Part shown: positions 32,105 through 39,061 of the stretch, one piece after another | How the letters are laid out: every line of letters starts with the position of its first letter | Numbering within the stretch: position 1 is the first letter of the stretch | Source of the DNA: a virus | Reading direction: 5' to 3' (one strand) | IMG/VR virus record: IMGVR_UViG_3300049445_000179 | Span: 1-42,581 of that record | DNA length: 42,581 nt | The notes under the pieces: generated by a model | What the model saw: the letters and a program-made list of their open reading frames with translations, nothing else | Database searches by the model: none | What the model was told of the DNA's origin: nothing | Position numbers and translations under genes: made by a program

Positions 32105-32338
32105 ATGCGCCATTCCCGGATCATCGATGAACTCGCCGACAGTTTGGGCAGTCAGGCCGAGTTGGCGCGCCGCCTCGGTGTGGACGATACCCAGGTGTGC
32201 AAGTGGAAAATCCGGGGCATCCCGGCGCGCTACTGGCCGGCCGTGCGAAAGGTCGCCACTGGCCGCATCAAACTCTCGATCAAGGACATAGAGGCCGACA
32301 GCCCGCTGCGCCCCGCCAAGCCCGCGCGTGCGGCGTAA
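32105..32338 (+). CDS. Cro-like / YdaS-type HTH regulator
   Basis: A 77-residue protein starting MRHSRIIDELADSLGSQAEL. The HTH is AELARRLGVDDTQVCKWKIR followed by GIPARYWPAVRKVATGR, the pattern of YdaS/Cro-type antirepressors, in which the second helix has a TQVCKWK recognition core. It is divergent from the repressor and first in the rightward operon. It probably competes for the same palindromes to favour lytic growth. Confidence 0.85.
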   Translation: MRHSRIIDELADSLGSQAELARRLGVDDTQVCKWKIRGIPARYWPAVRKVATGRIKLSIKDIEADSPLRPAKPARAA

Positions 32339-32344
32339 GGTGCG

Positions 32345-32803
32345 ATGCCGCGCGCTGGCATTGCTGCCCGTAGTCCGCCATTCCGTTTAACCGCGCCGGT
32401 TCCGCCCGAGGACGACTTGCACGCCGCGGTCGCCGAAGCGCTCGACCGGCTCCTGATGCCGCCGGCCCGGTGGACGACGTTCCCGGCTGGTCATGTGCCC
32501 CTACCGGCACGCTATGCGGTCAAGCTGCTGCGGCTCGGTCTCAAGCGGAACTGGCCTGATATTATTGTGCTGCACCGCAACATCTACGGGATCGAACTGA
32601 AGCGGCCGGGCGAGCGGTTGAGCATCGCGCGGTGGATCGTCAACCGGCGAACCGGCGCCCGCCGCTACGTCGAGGGCCAGCGCGAGGAGTTCCCACGATT
32701 GGAAGCGGCCGGAATGCGGATCGCGGTCTGCGAGACCGTGGTCGGCGTGCTCGACGCGCTGGCGGCTTGGCAAGTGCCGTTGAGAGGACGCGTCGCGGCA
32801 TGA
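32345..32803 (+). CDS. VRR-NUC domain nuclease
   Basis: A 152-residue protein. The PD-(D/E)xK-type core is visible as LKRNWPDIIVLHRNIYGIELKR: the Asp of WPDI and the Glu-x-Lys of IELKR are the metal-binding residues. VEGQREEFPRLEAAGMRIAV follows, as in standalone VRR-NUC (virus-type replication-repair nuclease) proteins. These are often encoded next to phage helicases and may resolve branched DNA. It begins six bases after the Cro-like stop and overlaps the HNH gene. Confidence 0.85.
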   Translation: MPRAGIAARSPPFRLTAPVPPEDDLHAAVAEALDRLLMPPARWTTFPAGHVPLPARYAVKLLRLGLKRNWPDIIVLHRNIYGIELKRPGERLSIARWIVNRRTGARRYVEGQREEFPRLEAAGMRIAVCETVVGVLDALAAWQVPLRGRVAA

Positions 32804-33027
32804 CAGGTAGCGCCCCCCAAGGTCCGCGACGGTTCACGCGCAGGCAGCGCCGATATCTATTCATTCTCGATAAAGGGATTTGCGTTGATTGTGGCCGAAG
32901 GCTGGATGCCCGGTTTCACGCAGACCACGCCACCTCATACGCAAATGGTGGCCCGACCATTCTGACAAATGGCCGGGCCGTCTGTTCGGAGTGCAACTTA
33001 CGGAAAGGAAGTAGCAATGCAACCTAA
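32800..33027 (+). CDS. small HNH endonuclease
   Basis: A 75-residue protein whose ATG overlaps the VRR-NUC stop. It has CVDCGRRLDARFHADHATSY, then ANGGPTILTNGRAVCSECNL: two CxxC pairs holding a zinc, the HADH His pair, and the final NLRKG. This is a compact HNH domain. It may nick DNA during replication or act as a homing-type element. Its 3' end overlaps the helicase start. Confidence 0.85.
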   Translation: MTGSAPQGPRRFTRRQRRYLFILDKGICVDCGRRLDARFHADHATSYANGGPTILTNGRAVCSECNLRKGSSNAT

Positions 33028-34777
33028 TAGGGCCACTCGTAGCTGGCAAATCAGCGCCATAACTAAGGTTCTTACGGCATGGCGTGAACCCGGCAGCAAA
33101 ATTCTACTTGCTGCCTGCCCTGGTGCTGGGAAAACGATCTGTGGCTGTGAGTTGATCGCGATCGCGCGCCGCGAATTCGACAGCGGCTTTTGCCTAGTCG
33201 TCGCTCCTACGGTCAATGTCAAAGAGAACTGGCACGACACGTTGCGGCTCTTTGGTCTGGAGTCAAAACACGATGTGCCGAATGAGACCTTATTGGAGCG
33301 GCTCACCTACGGTGAGAGCCTAATTGGTGAATGTGATGTTCTAGTTGTGACCTTTGCGCAACTAGCTAGGGAGCCGGACTTATTTGCCGAGATGTTGCGC
33401 CGACATCGGGGGTTGCTGGTCGCTGACGAACCGCACCACGCCGATGAAGCCGAGACGTTCGGCAAGGCGCTTAACTTTGTCTCCGAAGCCGCGTCGCTTC
33501 GGCTCGCTTTAACGGGAACTCCGTTCAATACGCGAGGGGCGCAACTTTCAATGATTGATTCGGTCGATGAAATCGACGAGGAGGGCAATCATATCCGCCG
33601 AGCACTGCCCACATTTACCTATAGCTACGGCGAGGCCATCAGCGATCAAGTCTGCCGTCCGGTCGAGTTCATAACCGTTATGGGTCGTGGGGAAGTCGAG
33701 TATCGATCCCTGCTTAATGATAGTACTTGGTCGCGCGTCACCGATCTTGCCGCCGCTCGCAAGACTGATCGGCTCGGTCCTCTCCTCGATCCCGATGGCG
33801 CGTTTATGCTCGAAATGCTGGAGACCGGGATCAAGGCACTGTTTGATCTTCGAGATCAGGCTGGCGACGAATATGCAGCGATGATGGTGATCGTCGGAAG
33901 CACGGATGAAGGCGCTGCGGTCGCTCGGGTTGTAAGGTCGCTCCTGAACGATAATCCCGCATGGTCGCGATTGACCGTAACCGAGATTTATCACGACACG
34001 CCTGATGCTCACAGAGGCATAACCAGATTCCGTGATGGCGTCGGCGACATCGTAATCGCTGTTCGCATGATTTCGGAGGGTGTTGATATTCCCCGACTTC
34101 GCGTCGGTGTCTACGCCACCAACTATCTGACGCGATTGTTCTTCATCCAACTCATCGGGCGTTTTATCCGCAGTGAAGCTCGTCTCGATAGTTACCAGTT
34201 CGCCAAGGTAATAATACCAGCACATACGTTGCTGCTTAAGTGGGGGCGTGAAATTGAGCGCATGGTCGCGAGCGCGAGGATACCTGATGAGGGAGGGGAT
34301 GGCGGCGGAGTTGACCCCTTTGAGGTCATCGGGCGCGTCAGTCAGGTAACTCTCAAAGGCGCCATTCTCCGGGGTGACGCCGAGGATGACATTAGTATAG
34401 CGCGGGATTTTTTCTTGCGCGTCCCTAGCGCTGCTGGTCGCGTTCCCGACTTCCTGGCGACAACGATCGAGCGCGCCTATCGCGAACAAATGTCACCGCC
34501 TCCACCACCCGGCGCCGGCCACACAGAGCAGGCGCGGAAGCCAGATTTGCGTAGTATCAATCGCGGATTAGTGGGGCGGATCGTTAGAATGTTGCCGCAT
34601 GATAGCGAACCGGATGAAGCCGCTTATGCGAAGGTAAACGCTTCTGCCAACAGGTTTGTCGGCATCCGTCGGATGGACAAGCTAACTACCGACGATGTGC
34701 TTGAACGTCGCGCGGCATTCCTACGGTCGTGGCTTGCTGCGCTGTATCGTGGAGAGCCGTTTAGTGAAGCTGCCTGA
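33017..34777 (+). CDS. SF2 DExH helicase
   Basis: A 586-residue ATP-dependent DNA translocase or helicase. Motif I is ACPGAGKT (33-40), motif Ia VVAPTVNVKENW (61-72), motif II VADEPHH (135-141), motif III LTGTP (165-169), motif V EGVDIP (354-359) and motif VI QLIGRFIR (378-385). The C-terminal 190 residues are specific and Pro rich (MSPPPPPGAGHTEQARKPD). A good ribosome binding site (GGAAGTAG) sets the start. Sampled codons are AT-richer than the structural genes, suggesting a different origin. It sits between VRR-NUC/HNH and a partner gene and probably opens DNA for replication or recombination. A replicative DnaB-type helicase is not seen. Confidence 0.9.
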   Translation: MQPNRATRSWQISAITKVLTAWREPGSKILLAACPGAGKTICGCELIAIARREFDSGFCLVVAPTVNVKENWHDTLRLFGLESKHDVPNETLLERLTYGESLIGECDVLVVTFAQLAREPDLFAEMLRRHRGLLVADEPHHADEAETFGKALNFVSEAASLRLALTGTPFNTRGAQLSMIDSVDEIDEEGNHIRRALPTFTYSYGEAISDQVCRPVEFITVMGRGEVEYRSLLNDSTWSRVTDLAAARKTDRLGPLLDPDGAFMLEMLETGIKALFDLRDQAGDEYAAMMVIVGSTDEGAAVARVVRSLLNDNPAWSRLTVTEIYHDTPDAHRGITRFRDGVGDIVIAVRMISEGVDIPRLRVGVYATNYLTRLFFIQLIGRFIRSEARLDSYQFAKVIIPAHTLLLKWGREIERMVASARIPDEGGDGGGVDPFEVIGRVSQVTLKGAILRGDAEDDISIARDFFLRVPSAAGRVPDFLATTIERAYREQMSPPPPPGAGHTEQARKPDLRSINRGLVGRIVRMLPHDSEPDEAAYAKVNASANRFVGIRRMDKLTTDDVLERRAAFLRSWLAALYRGEPFSEAA

Positions 34778-35429
34778 AGTCATAGCGGGCGAGTTGTGCC
34801 GTGATATGCACTCCAGTTTCGCAGGCAGCGACTGGACCGCAGAACTACCGCGGCACATTCGCATCATGCTTGGCAAAAATGAATGGCAGCAGCCGTTATG
34901 GCAGGACCGCGCTATGCCGCCAAACGGCCAGCGGTTCGTACTGCAACGGTTTGAAGATTACCTTATGCGGCCGTTTCGCGAGGGGTTGGGCTTTGGTAGC
35001 TGGTGGACGATTCATGCTGCACTAGAAACACAAGGGCGGGAAGGGATCGAAGTGATTAACATGATCCGCGGCGAAGTCCCTGCCTACGATCTAAAAGTGC
35101 GGCGTGACCGTCTGCGCACGACCGGCGAGAGTTGGGACGAAGCACGGAAAGAACGGCACGCAGGTCCGGGGCGTGGGCATAAAACGGTGGATGACATACA
35201 CCGTTTACCGAAGGGTACGAGCGCAGCACGGATCGTCGCTCGCCTAAAGCGCGATGCGCCCAAAATCGCCGAACGTCTTGAGGCCGGCGAGTTCGAGTCT
35301 GCGCGTGCCGCCGCGCGTGCTGCCGGGTTCAAGGTCGATACGCCTCTGCTGACGATCGTCCGCCGCGCTTGGAAGCGGATGTCGCCCGAGGATCGCGCCA
35401 CCTTCCGCGCCGAGATCGAGGAAAACTAG
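34764..35429 (+). CDS. helicase partner protein, possible DNA-binding C-terminus
   Basis: A 221-residue protein from a GTG at 34764, with GGAGA upstream, overlapping the helicase end by 14 bases. The N-terminal 110 residues (VLQRFEDYLMRPFREGLGFG) are unrecognised. The C-terminus, ARIVARLKRDAPKIAERLEA, then GEFESARAAARAAGFKVDTP, resembles the helix-turn-helix segment found in ParB- and methylase-associated phage proteins. This suggests a DNA-bound adaptor for the helicase. The assignment is inference. Confidence 0.6.
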   Translation: MKLPEVIAGELCRDMHSSFAGSDWTAELPRHIRIMLGKNEWQQPLWQDRAMPPNGQRFVLQRFEDYLMRPFREGLGFGSWWTIHAALETQGREGIEVINMIRGEVPAYDLKVRRDRLRTTGESWDEARKERHAGPGRGHKTVDDIHRLPKGTSAARIVARLKRDAPKIAERLEAGEFESARAAARAAGFKVDTPLLTIVRRAWKRMSPEDRATFRAEIEEN

Positions 35430-35431
35430 CG

Positions 35432-35638
35432 ATGCCATACGACCACGACTTGAGATATCGGTTCGCCTGCCCGCGATGCGAGCGGGACGATTTTACCGAT
35501 ATGCCGGAACCAAGTCCGGGATTGTGCGCGCGTTGTCGGCTGCCATTGATTCCAACCGGTCGGTTTCTCGTGGTCTTGAACGAAGATGGCAGGATCGTCG
35601 ACAAAGAACCCTTTCCCCTTACCTCGGCTGACAAATGA
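35432..35638 (+). CDS. small zinc-ribbon protein
   Basis: A 68-residue protein starting MPYDHDLRYRFACPRCERDD. It has CPRC near the start and CARC in the middle (GLCARCRLPLIPTG), giving a four-Cys zinc ribbon. The ATG follows the previous stop by two bases, and its end overlaps the replication gene by four. Likely a nucleic-acid-binding accessory protein; function unknown. Confidence 0.65.
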   Translation: MPYDHDLRYRFACPRCERDDFTDMPEPSPGLCARCRLPLIPTGRFLVVLNEDGRIVDKEPFPLTSADK

Positions 35639-36297
35639 GCGGCCTGCCCTGGGGCAAGTTCTTCTGGAAAGACTGGCTGACTGATCCGGCCTTGTCCGTC
35701 TGCTCGCTCGCCGCCCAGGGCCTATGGATGCGGATGCTGTGCATCATGTCGATGTCGAACCCACCCGGCCATCTGACGCTGCCGCCGACCCGCCGCAACG
35801 AGACCGAGGCGAAGCAGATAGCCCGCATGTGTCATGCAGATGCAAGGCAAGTGCGCCCTCTCGTGGATGAGCTTGAAACGAGGGGGGTATTTGACCGCGA
35901 TAATGAGGGGAACATCGTTAGCAGACGCATGGTCAAAGACGCCGAACTTTCTGCGTCGGGCCGCCATGCAGCTACGGAAGGATGGAAAAAACGCAAAGGC
36001 CGACCCAATGGCCTACCCAATGCGCAGCGACCCAATGGGGAAGCCAAAGGCTCACACGAGCGTGACCCAATGCCTAGAACAGATACAGATGCAGAATCCC
36101 CCCCCAGAGGGCGCCCCCATAAATCTCGCTCGCGTCACAGGAAGGAAACAACGGCGGCCCCTTTCCGTAGCGGTTTCTCGGAAAGCGCGGCCGGCGACAT
36201 GCAGGAGACCGACGATCATGCAGACAAAGCGAACCCACGTTCCGGTGGTGCGGCAGTGGTGCCAATCGCTGGGCATCTTGTCCGCCGTCAGCATTAG
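35635..36297 (+). CDS. replication initiator-like winged-helix protein
   Basis: A 220-residue protein. The N-terminus, WGKFFWKDWLTDPALSVCSL, then AAQGLWMRMLCIM, and LVDELETRGVFDRDNEGNIV with SRRMVKD, is the pattern of DUF1376-like/replisome organiser proteins that bind phage origins. The C-terminal half is Arg/Pro/Asn rich and disordered, and contains origin-like repeats at the DNA level. It overlaps the next gene by 80 bases in another frame, so the true C-terminus may be shorter or may vary. Confidence 0.7.
   Translation: MSGLPWGKFFWKDWLTDPALSVCSLAAQGLWMRMLCIMSMSNPPGHLTLPPTRRNETEAKQIARMCHADARQVRPLVDELETRGVFDRDNEGNIVSRRMVKDAELSASGRHAATEGWKKRKGRPNGLPNAQRPNGEAKGSHERDPMPRTDTDAESPPRGRPHKSRSRHRKETTAAPFRSGFSESAAGDMQETDDHADKANPRSGGAAVVPIAGHLVRRQH
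36002..36072 (+). repeat. CCCAATG iterons inside the initiator gene
   Basis: The 9-mer (G/T)ACCCAATG occurs at 36002-36010, 36014-36022, 36029-36037 and 36064-36072. The first three are in one reading frame and the fourth is in another, so the conservation is at the DNA level. Lambda-type phages carry the origin as iterons inside the initiator gene, so this is a candidate replication origin. Confidence 0.55.
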
Positions 36298-36775
36298 CCG
36301 TCAGGAAGCCGAGATGAAGCTCGCGGCGTACGTCCCGATGCTGCTGGAGCGCTTCCCCGACGCCGCCTTTACCACCGCGTCGCTGGAATACGTCGCCGCC
36401 CAGGCGGTCAAGGGCTTCCCGACCTACGGCGAGCTTGCGGCGTGGCTCGGCGACTGGTGGCGCGCCAACCGACCGGCATTGCCCGCGCTGCCACCGCCGC
36501 CGCCGATCCGGCAGCGCGGCGAGCCGACGCCGGAGGAGATCGAGCATGTGACGCGGGTTGTCGCCGAGACGATCGCCGCGTTGCGAGCGAGCGCGCAGCC
36601 AGTCGAGGAGTGGCGCACGGCACGCACGCCGAAGCCGAGCTATCTCTCGCCCGAGCAACTCGACCGGATCAATCCGCTGCCCAACGGGAGGAAACGCCAT
36701 GCGCCATCAGCCAACGACACCGCCGCGTCCGCCGCTGAACCACGCGCCGCGCCTGTCGGTCCCGACGCCGCCTAG
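36218..36775 (+). CDS. replication-module hypothetical protein
   Basis: A 185-residue protein from the ATG at 36218. The N-terminal 85 residues are helical (LAAYVPMLLERFPDAAFTTA, KGFPTYGELAAWLGDWWRAN), and a Pro-rich C-terminus (PALPALPPPPPIRQRGEPTP) follows. Its place directly after the initiator suggests a helicase-loader-type accessory, but no ATPase motif is present. An in-frame extension upstream overlaps the initiator, so the start is uncertain. Confidence 0.6.
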   Translation: MQTKRTHVPVVRQWCQSLGILSAVSISRQEAEMKLAAYVPMLLERFPDAAFTTASLEYVAAQAVKGFPTYGELAAWLGDWWRANRPALPALPPPPPIRQRGEPTPEEIEHVTRVVAETIAALRASAQPVEEWRTARTPKPSYLSPEQLDRINPLPNGRKRHAPSANDTAASAAEPRAAPVGPDAA

Positions 36776-36890
36776 CGCGTGGCGCGGACCGGCCGCGCAG
36801 GTCCAGCGTCCGAAGCCGCCGATCGCCAGCAAGCCGTGCGGCTTCTGCGGCCGCGTGCGGGCATGGGTCGTGCGGAAGGTTGGGCGGTGA
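36699..36890 (+). CDS. small basic proline-rich protein
   Basis: A 63-residue protein with an excellent ribosome binding site (GGGAGGAAACGCC) before the ATG, which lies inside the end of the previous gene. It is Pro and Arg rich (TPPRPPLNHAPRLSVPTPPS) and ends with KPCGFCGRVRAWVVRKVGR, a single CxxC knuckle. It overlaps the next frame through GTGA. Function unknown. Confidence 0.5.
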   Translation: MRHQPTTPPRPPLNHAPRLSVPTPPSAWRGPAAQVQRPKPPIASKPCGFCGRVRAWVVRKVGR

Positions 36891-37234
36891 ACCGCGCGCG
36901 GGCCGGCAGGGTTGAATCTGGGGGCGGATCGGCGCTAAATTCCCAGCAACCGGACGCCGCTATCAACGACGCCCGGCCGCCGGTTAGGTCCGGAAACGGA
37001 ACACGATTGCTAGGCGTATCCGTTTCCGACCCACCCGGATCACGACTCGGATGTAGAACATCCTCGCGCTCTCCGGTGCGATCGTTACCCTGTCTGGGCG
37101 GACCCTTCGAGGAGTTGCCCAGACTCGCGGGCAACCGATCGCACACGGAAACTACCACAACTCCACCAACTACTGAAACGAAACCGGCCTGGAACGGCGT
37201 CGGCTGGCCATCGCCGGAGGACTTCTGGCCGTGA
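36887..37234 (+). CDS. weak coding region, possibly mostly structured RNA
   Basis: A 115-residue frame from a GTG overlapping the previous stop. The sequence is low complexity and basic (SRLGCRTSSRSPVRSLPCLG, TETTTTPPTTETK), and only the final GVGWPSPEDFWP looks protein-like. The same DNA holds several perfect inverted repeats (36911-37144), which argues that part of it is selected as RNA or DNA structure. Its stop overlaps the GTG of the next gene. It may be a real but unusual protein. Confidence 0.35.
   Translation: MNRARAGRVESGGGSALNSQQPDAAINDARPPVRSGNGTRLLGVSVSDPPGSRLGCRTSSRSPVRSLPCLGGPFEELPRLAGNRSHTETTTTPPTTETKPAWNGVGWPSPEDFWP
36911..37144. repeat. cluster of inverted repeats, candidate structured RNA
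   Basis: In order: GTTG-aat-CTGGG (36911-36922) with CCCAG-CAAC (36942-36950); CGGAAACGGA (36991-37000) with TCCGTTTCCG (37019-37028); and a 69-base element with outer arms GTGCGATCG (37076-37084) and CGATCGCAC (37136-37144). The element encloses GTCTGGGC (37092-37099)/GCCCAGAC (37117-37124) and the competing GTTGCCC (37114-37120)/GGGCAAC (37129-37135). The last two share bases and cannot form together, as in a regulatory switch. They lie just upstream of the sigma-like regulator gene. Confidence 0.55.
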
Positions 37235-37818
37235 CCAGCAACGCGCCGTCGCTCGACCGACTCCGCCATGCCGAGGCGATCGAGGCGCCGCGCGTCGATG
37301 CGGCGAGCTTCCGTCAGGGCTGGCGCGTCCGCTCGCGGCTCGACCGGTTGCTCGCCGATCGCCGGATCACGGGCGAGGTCTGGCAGGCCGCGGTCGAGTA
37401 TCGCGACGCCTGGGCGCGCGTCCTGGCCGGCGGCGGCGTCGAGCTTGGCGGCACGCGGATCAGCGGCGGCGCCGACGCGCACGACCGGCAGATCGCTTTG
37501 GTCGGCACGCTCGCGGTCTTGGTCGAGATCGAGCGGCGGCTCGGCCGTCTCCCGACCGCGCTCTGCGTCGCCTGCGTCGTCGAGGACCTGTCATGGCCCG
37601 AGATCGGCCGTCGGTGCGGCCGGAGCAATCACACCGCGGTGACCTGGACCGTCTATGCCCTCCGCGCGCTGGCCGGCGCCTGGGCTACGCGGCGGGAAGG
37701 CGGTCCGGACGGGGACTTGGGGCGGCGGGACGCTCCGCGCCGTGTACGGGCCTCCCAGGGCCGGGACGGACCATGTGGCAAATCGGCAACATTGCTCAAA
37801 ACCCCGTCCGAGTTTTGA
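37231..37818 (+). CDS. sigma-like HTH protein, possible late regulator
   Basis: A 195-residue protein from a GTG overlapping the previous frame. The N-terminal half is helical (SFRQGWRVRSRLDRLLADRR, WQAAVEYRDAWARVLAGGGV). Residues about 120-155, CVVEDLSWPEIGRRCGRSNH followed by TAVTWTVYALRALAGAW, form a helix-turn-helix close to sigma region 4 or Q-type antiterminators. It is the last gene of the rightward early operon, ahead of the accessory and late genes, the usual site of a late-gene activator. The role is inferred. Confidence 0.6.
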   Translation: MTSNAPSLDRLRHAEAIEAPRVDAASFRQGWRVRSRLDRLLADRRITGEVWQAAVEYRDAWARVLAGGGVELGGTRISGGADAHDRQIALVGTLAVLVEIERRLGRLPTALCVACVVEDLSWPEIGRRCGRSNHTAVTWTVYALRALAGAWATRREGGPDGDLGRRDAPRRVRASQGRDGPCGKSATLLKTPSEF

Positions 37819-37822
37819 GCAA
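37792..37822 (+). repeat. perfect 11-bp hairpin at the regulator gene end
   Basis: TTGCTCAAAAC (37792-37802) and GTTTTGAGCAA (37812-37822) flank a 9-base loop and overlap the stop codon of the sigma-like gene. No T tract follows, so it is not a simple intrinsic terminator. A CCCCG/CGGGG pair offers an alternative fold. Confidence 0.6.
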
Positions 37823-37873
37823 CGGGGCGAATCGGGAACGCTACCGAGTCGTGACCTTCGGTTAGCGAGGTGT

Positions 37874-37893
37874 GACATTTTAGGAAAAATGTC
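37874..37893. repeat. palindrome GACATTTT-N4-AAAATGTC
   Basis: Perfect 8-bp AT-rich arms around AGGA in the gap before the next gene. It could be an operator, for example for the sigma-like protein, or a small hairpin. A start at 37968 follows with a good ribosome binding site. Confidence 0.55.
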
Positions 37894-37967
37894 GCTCGAT
37901 TGTGGCAACTGCCCGCTTGCTCCGTATCAGGCACGGAAAGGGGCATTTTGAAGAGTGGGAGGGCTTC

Positions 37968-38168
37968 ATGACTGCTTGGGAACGCCGGATGCAGGCCGCA
38001 TTGCTAGACGCCGCCGATGTGTTCTCGCGGTATGCCGACCACCATCTGGCAAAGGAGCCGCCGGATCGCGAGAAGGCACAGCGTAACGTCGAGTGCGCAG
38101 CGGTCTGCCGAGAAGCCGCAACGGAACTGAAACCCGGGTTCGGCACGCTGACACGGGTGGGTCCATGA
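37968..38168 (+). CDS. small helical hypothetical protein
   Basis: A 66-residue protein starting MTAWERRMQAALLDAADVFS, with GTGGGAGGGC as ribosome binding site. It is mostly helix with two Cys (ECAAVCREAATEL). Not recognised. The next gene's ATG overlaps its end by four bases. Confidence 0.6.
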   Translation: MTAWERRMQAALLDAADVFSRYADHHLAKEPPDREKAQRNVECAAVCREAATELKPGFGTLTRVGP

Positions 38169-38323
38169 GCGCTTGGGTGCCTCACGCTATCGCCGCCGCG
38201 TTCGTCTTCGGTGTCGCTCTCGGCATGTGCATATCGTGGGGCGCCGACCGTGCCGAGCTTGCGGCTTACCGGCGCATCTCGCGCATGGCATCCGAGAGGG
38301 CCGAGGGGCAGGTTGATGAGTAG
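38165..38323 (+). CDS. small single-helix membrane protein
   Basis: A 52-residue protein: one transmembrane helix (HAIAAAFVFGVALGMCISWG, about residues 7-26) then a charged amphipathic C-terminal helix (AELAAYRRISRMASERAEGQ). The ATG overlaps the preceding stop. The layout would suit an Rz-type spanin or a small holin partner, but no lysis gene is adjacent. Confidence 0.55.
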   Translation: MSAWVPHAIAAAFVFGVALGMCISWGADRAELAAYRRISRMASERAEGQVDE

Positions 38324-38332
38324 GAGGCGGGT

Positions 38333-38521
38333 ATGGGCAACGACCAAGAGGCCGCATGGCTGGCGTTTCAGGAGAACCTCGGCAACCGCACGGTCGGCGA
38401 GGAGGCCCTGGCCGAGCGATCGTTCAAGGCTGGTTGGACGGCCCTCGCTCAACTGCTGGAGGCGCGGGCGGCGGCACGGCCCCCGATGGGGCCATACTGG
38501 CACCCGGGAGATGAGGCATGA
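38333..38521 (+). CDS. small hypothetical protein
   Basis: A 62-residue protein starting MGNDQEAAWLAFQENLGNRT, with a strong AGGAGG ribosome binding site nine bases after the upstream stop. Helical, with FKAGWTALAQLLEARAAARP. The sequence AERSFKAGWTA recalls short phage proteins common in early operons. Its end overlaps the next ATG. Confidence 0.6.
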   Translation: MGNDQEAAWLAFQENLGNRTVGEEALAERSFKAGWTALAQLLEARAAARPPMGPYWHPGDEA

Positions 38522-38760
38522 GCCAAGACCTAACCGATATCGTCACCATGATGCTGAAGGTCGACGCCAACCACGACCCGTCGGAGGCGAACGAGCTGCT
38601 GTCGGCAGGAGCACGAGAGATTGAGCGGCTCCGCGCCCGTGAGCGTGTGGCGAACCCTCTGTTGGCGGCTGGGGCGCAGGAGATCAAGCGGCTTCGCACG
38701 GCTCTCGCTGAGATAGCAGAGGGGATGAACGCACCGATCGTGCTTCGTGGCAGGGCGTGA
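38518..38760 (+). CDS. small hypothetical protein with internal repeat
   Basis: An 80-residue protein. Two related helical repeats are visible: LLSAGAREIERLRARERVAN and PLLAAGAQEIKRLRTALAEI, about 22 residues apart, suggesting duplication or a coiled coil. The ATG overlaps the upstream stop (ATGA). A 26-codon GTG frame (VRKIFYHPEAENAA) overlaps its end and may or may not be used. Confidence 0.55.
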   Translation: MSQDLTDIVTMMLKVDANHDPSEANELLSAGAREIERLRARERVANPLLAAGAQEIKRLRTALAEIAEGMNAPIVLRGRA

Positions 38761-39061
38761 GAAAGATTTTCTACCACCCGGAGGCCGAAAACGCGGCCCG
38801 CTCAGATCGGTCCCGAACAACCCTCTTTTTGGGTTAACTGGGCGCGTCCCACGCTACGATCGTTCTCCGCACCCCCGCCAAAAGCTGCCCAGACGGCAGA
38901 ATTATGTTGTGGTCCTCTACTCTCCAAAATCAGCCTTCTGAAGCCTAGCTCACGCGATCCGGCGCACGATTATTGCGTGGGCTTCCAATCGGTGGTAGCG
39001 ATTCTGTCAGCCTCGCAGCCGTTGCGTGCAACGCCCCGGCCAGCGAACGCCCTTTCGTCCC
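38761..39061. other. 301-base gap between accessory operons
   Basis: No convincing gene is seen. It contains AACCC-TCTTTTT-GGGTT (38819-38835), a weak hairpin whose T-rich run lies in the loop, and a palindrome CTGCC-CAGAC-GGCAG (38885-38899). This is a likely place for the promoter of the accessory genes that follow and perhaps for late genes. Confidence 0.4.

Noticed and set aside
33548-34489. 313-codon open frame on the - strand inside the helicase gene
   Set aside because: It is a shadow of a well-supported SF2 helicase with all motifs on the + strand; the antisense product has no recognisable motif.
37114-37135. GTTGCCC/GGGCAAC as an operator copy
   Set aside because: The arms are 8 bases apart rather than the fixed 5-base spacing, and it fits better as part of a folded element.
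38885-38899. CTGCC-CAGAC-GGCAG as a seventh operator
   Set aside because: The outer base pair differs from GTTGCC/GGCAAC and the spacer is not AT rich, so it was kept only as a note on the gap.
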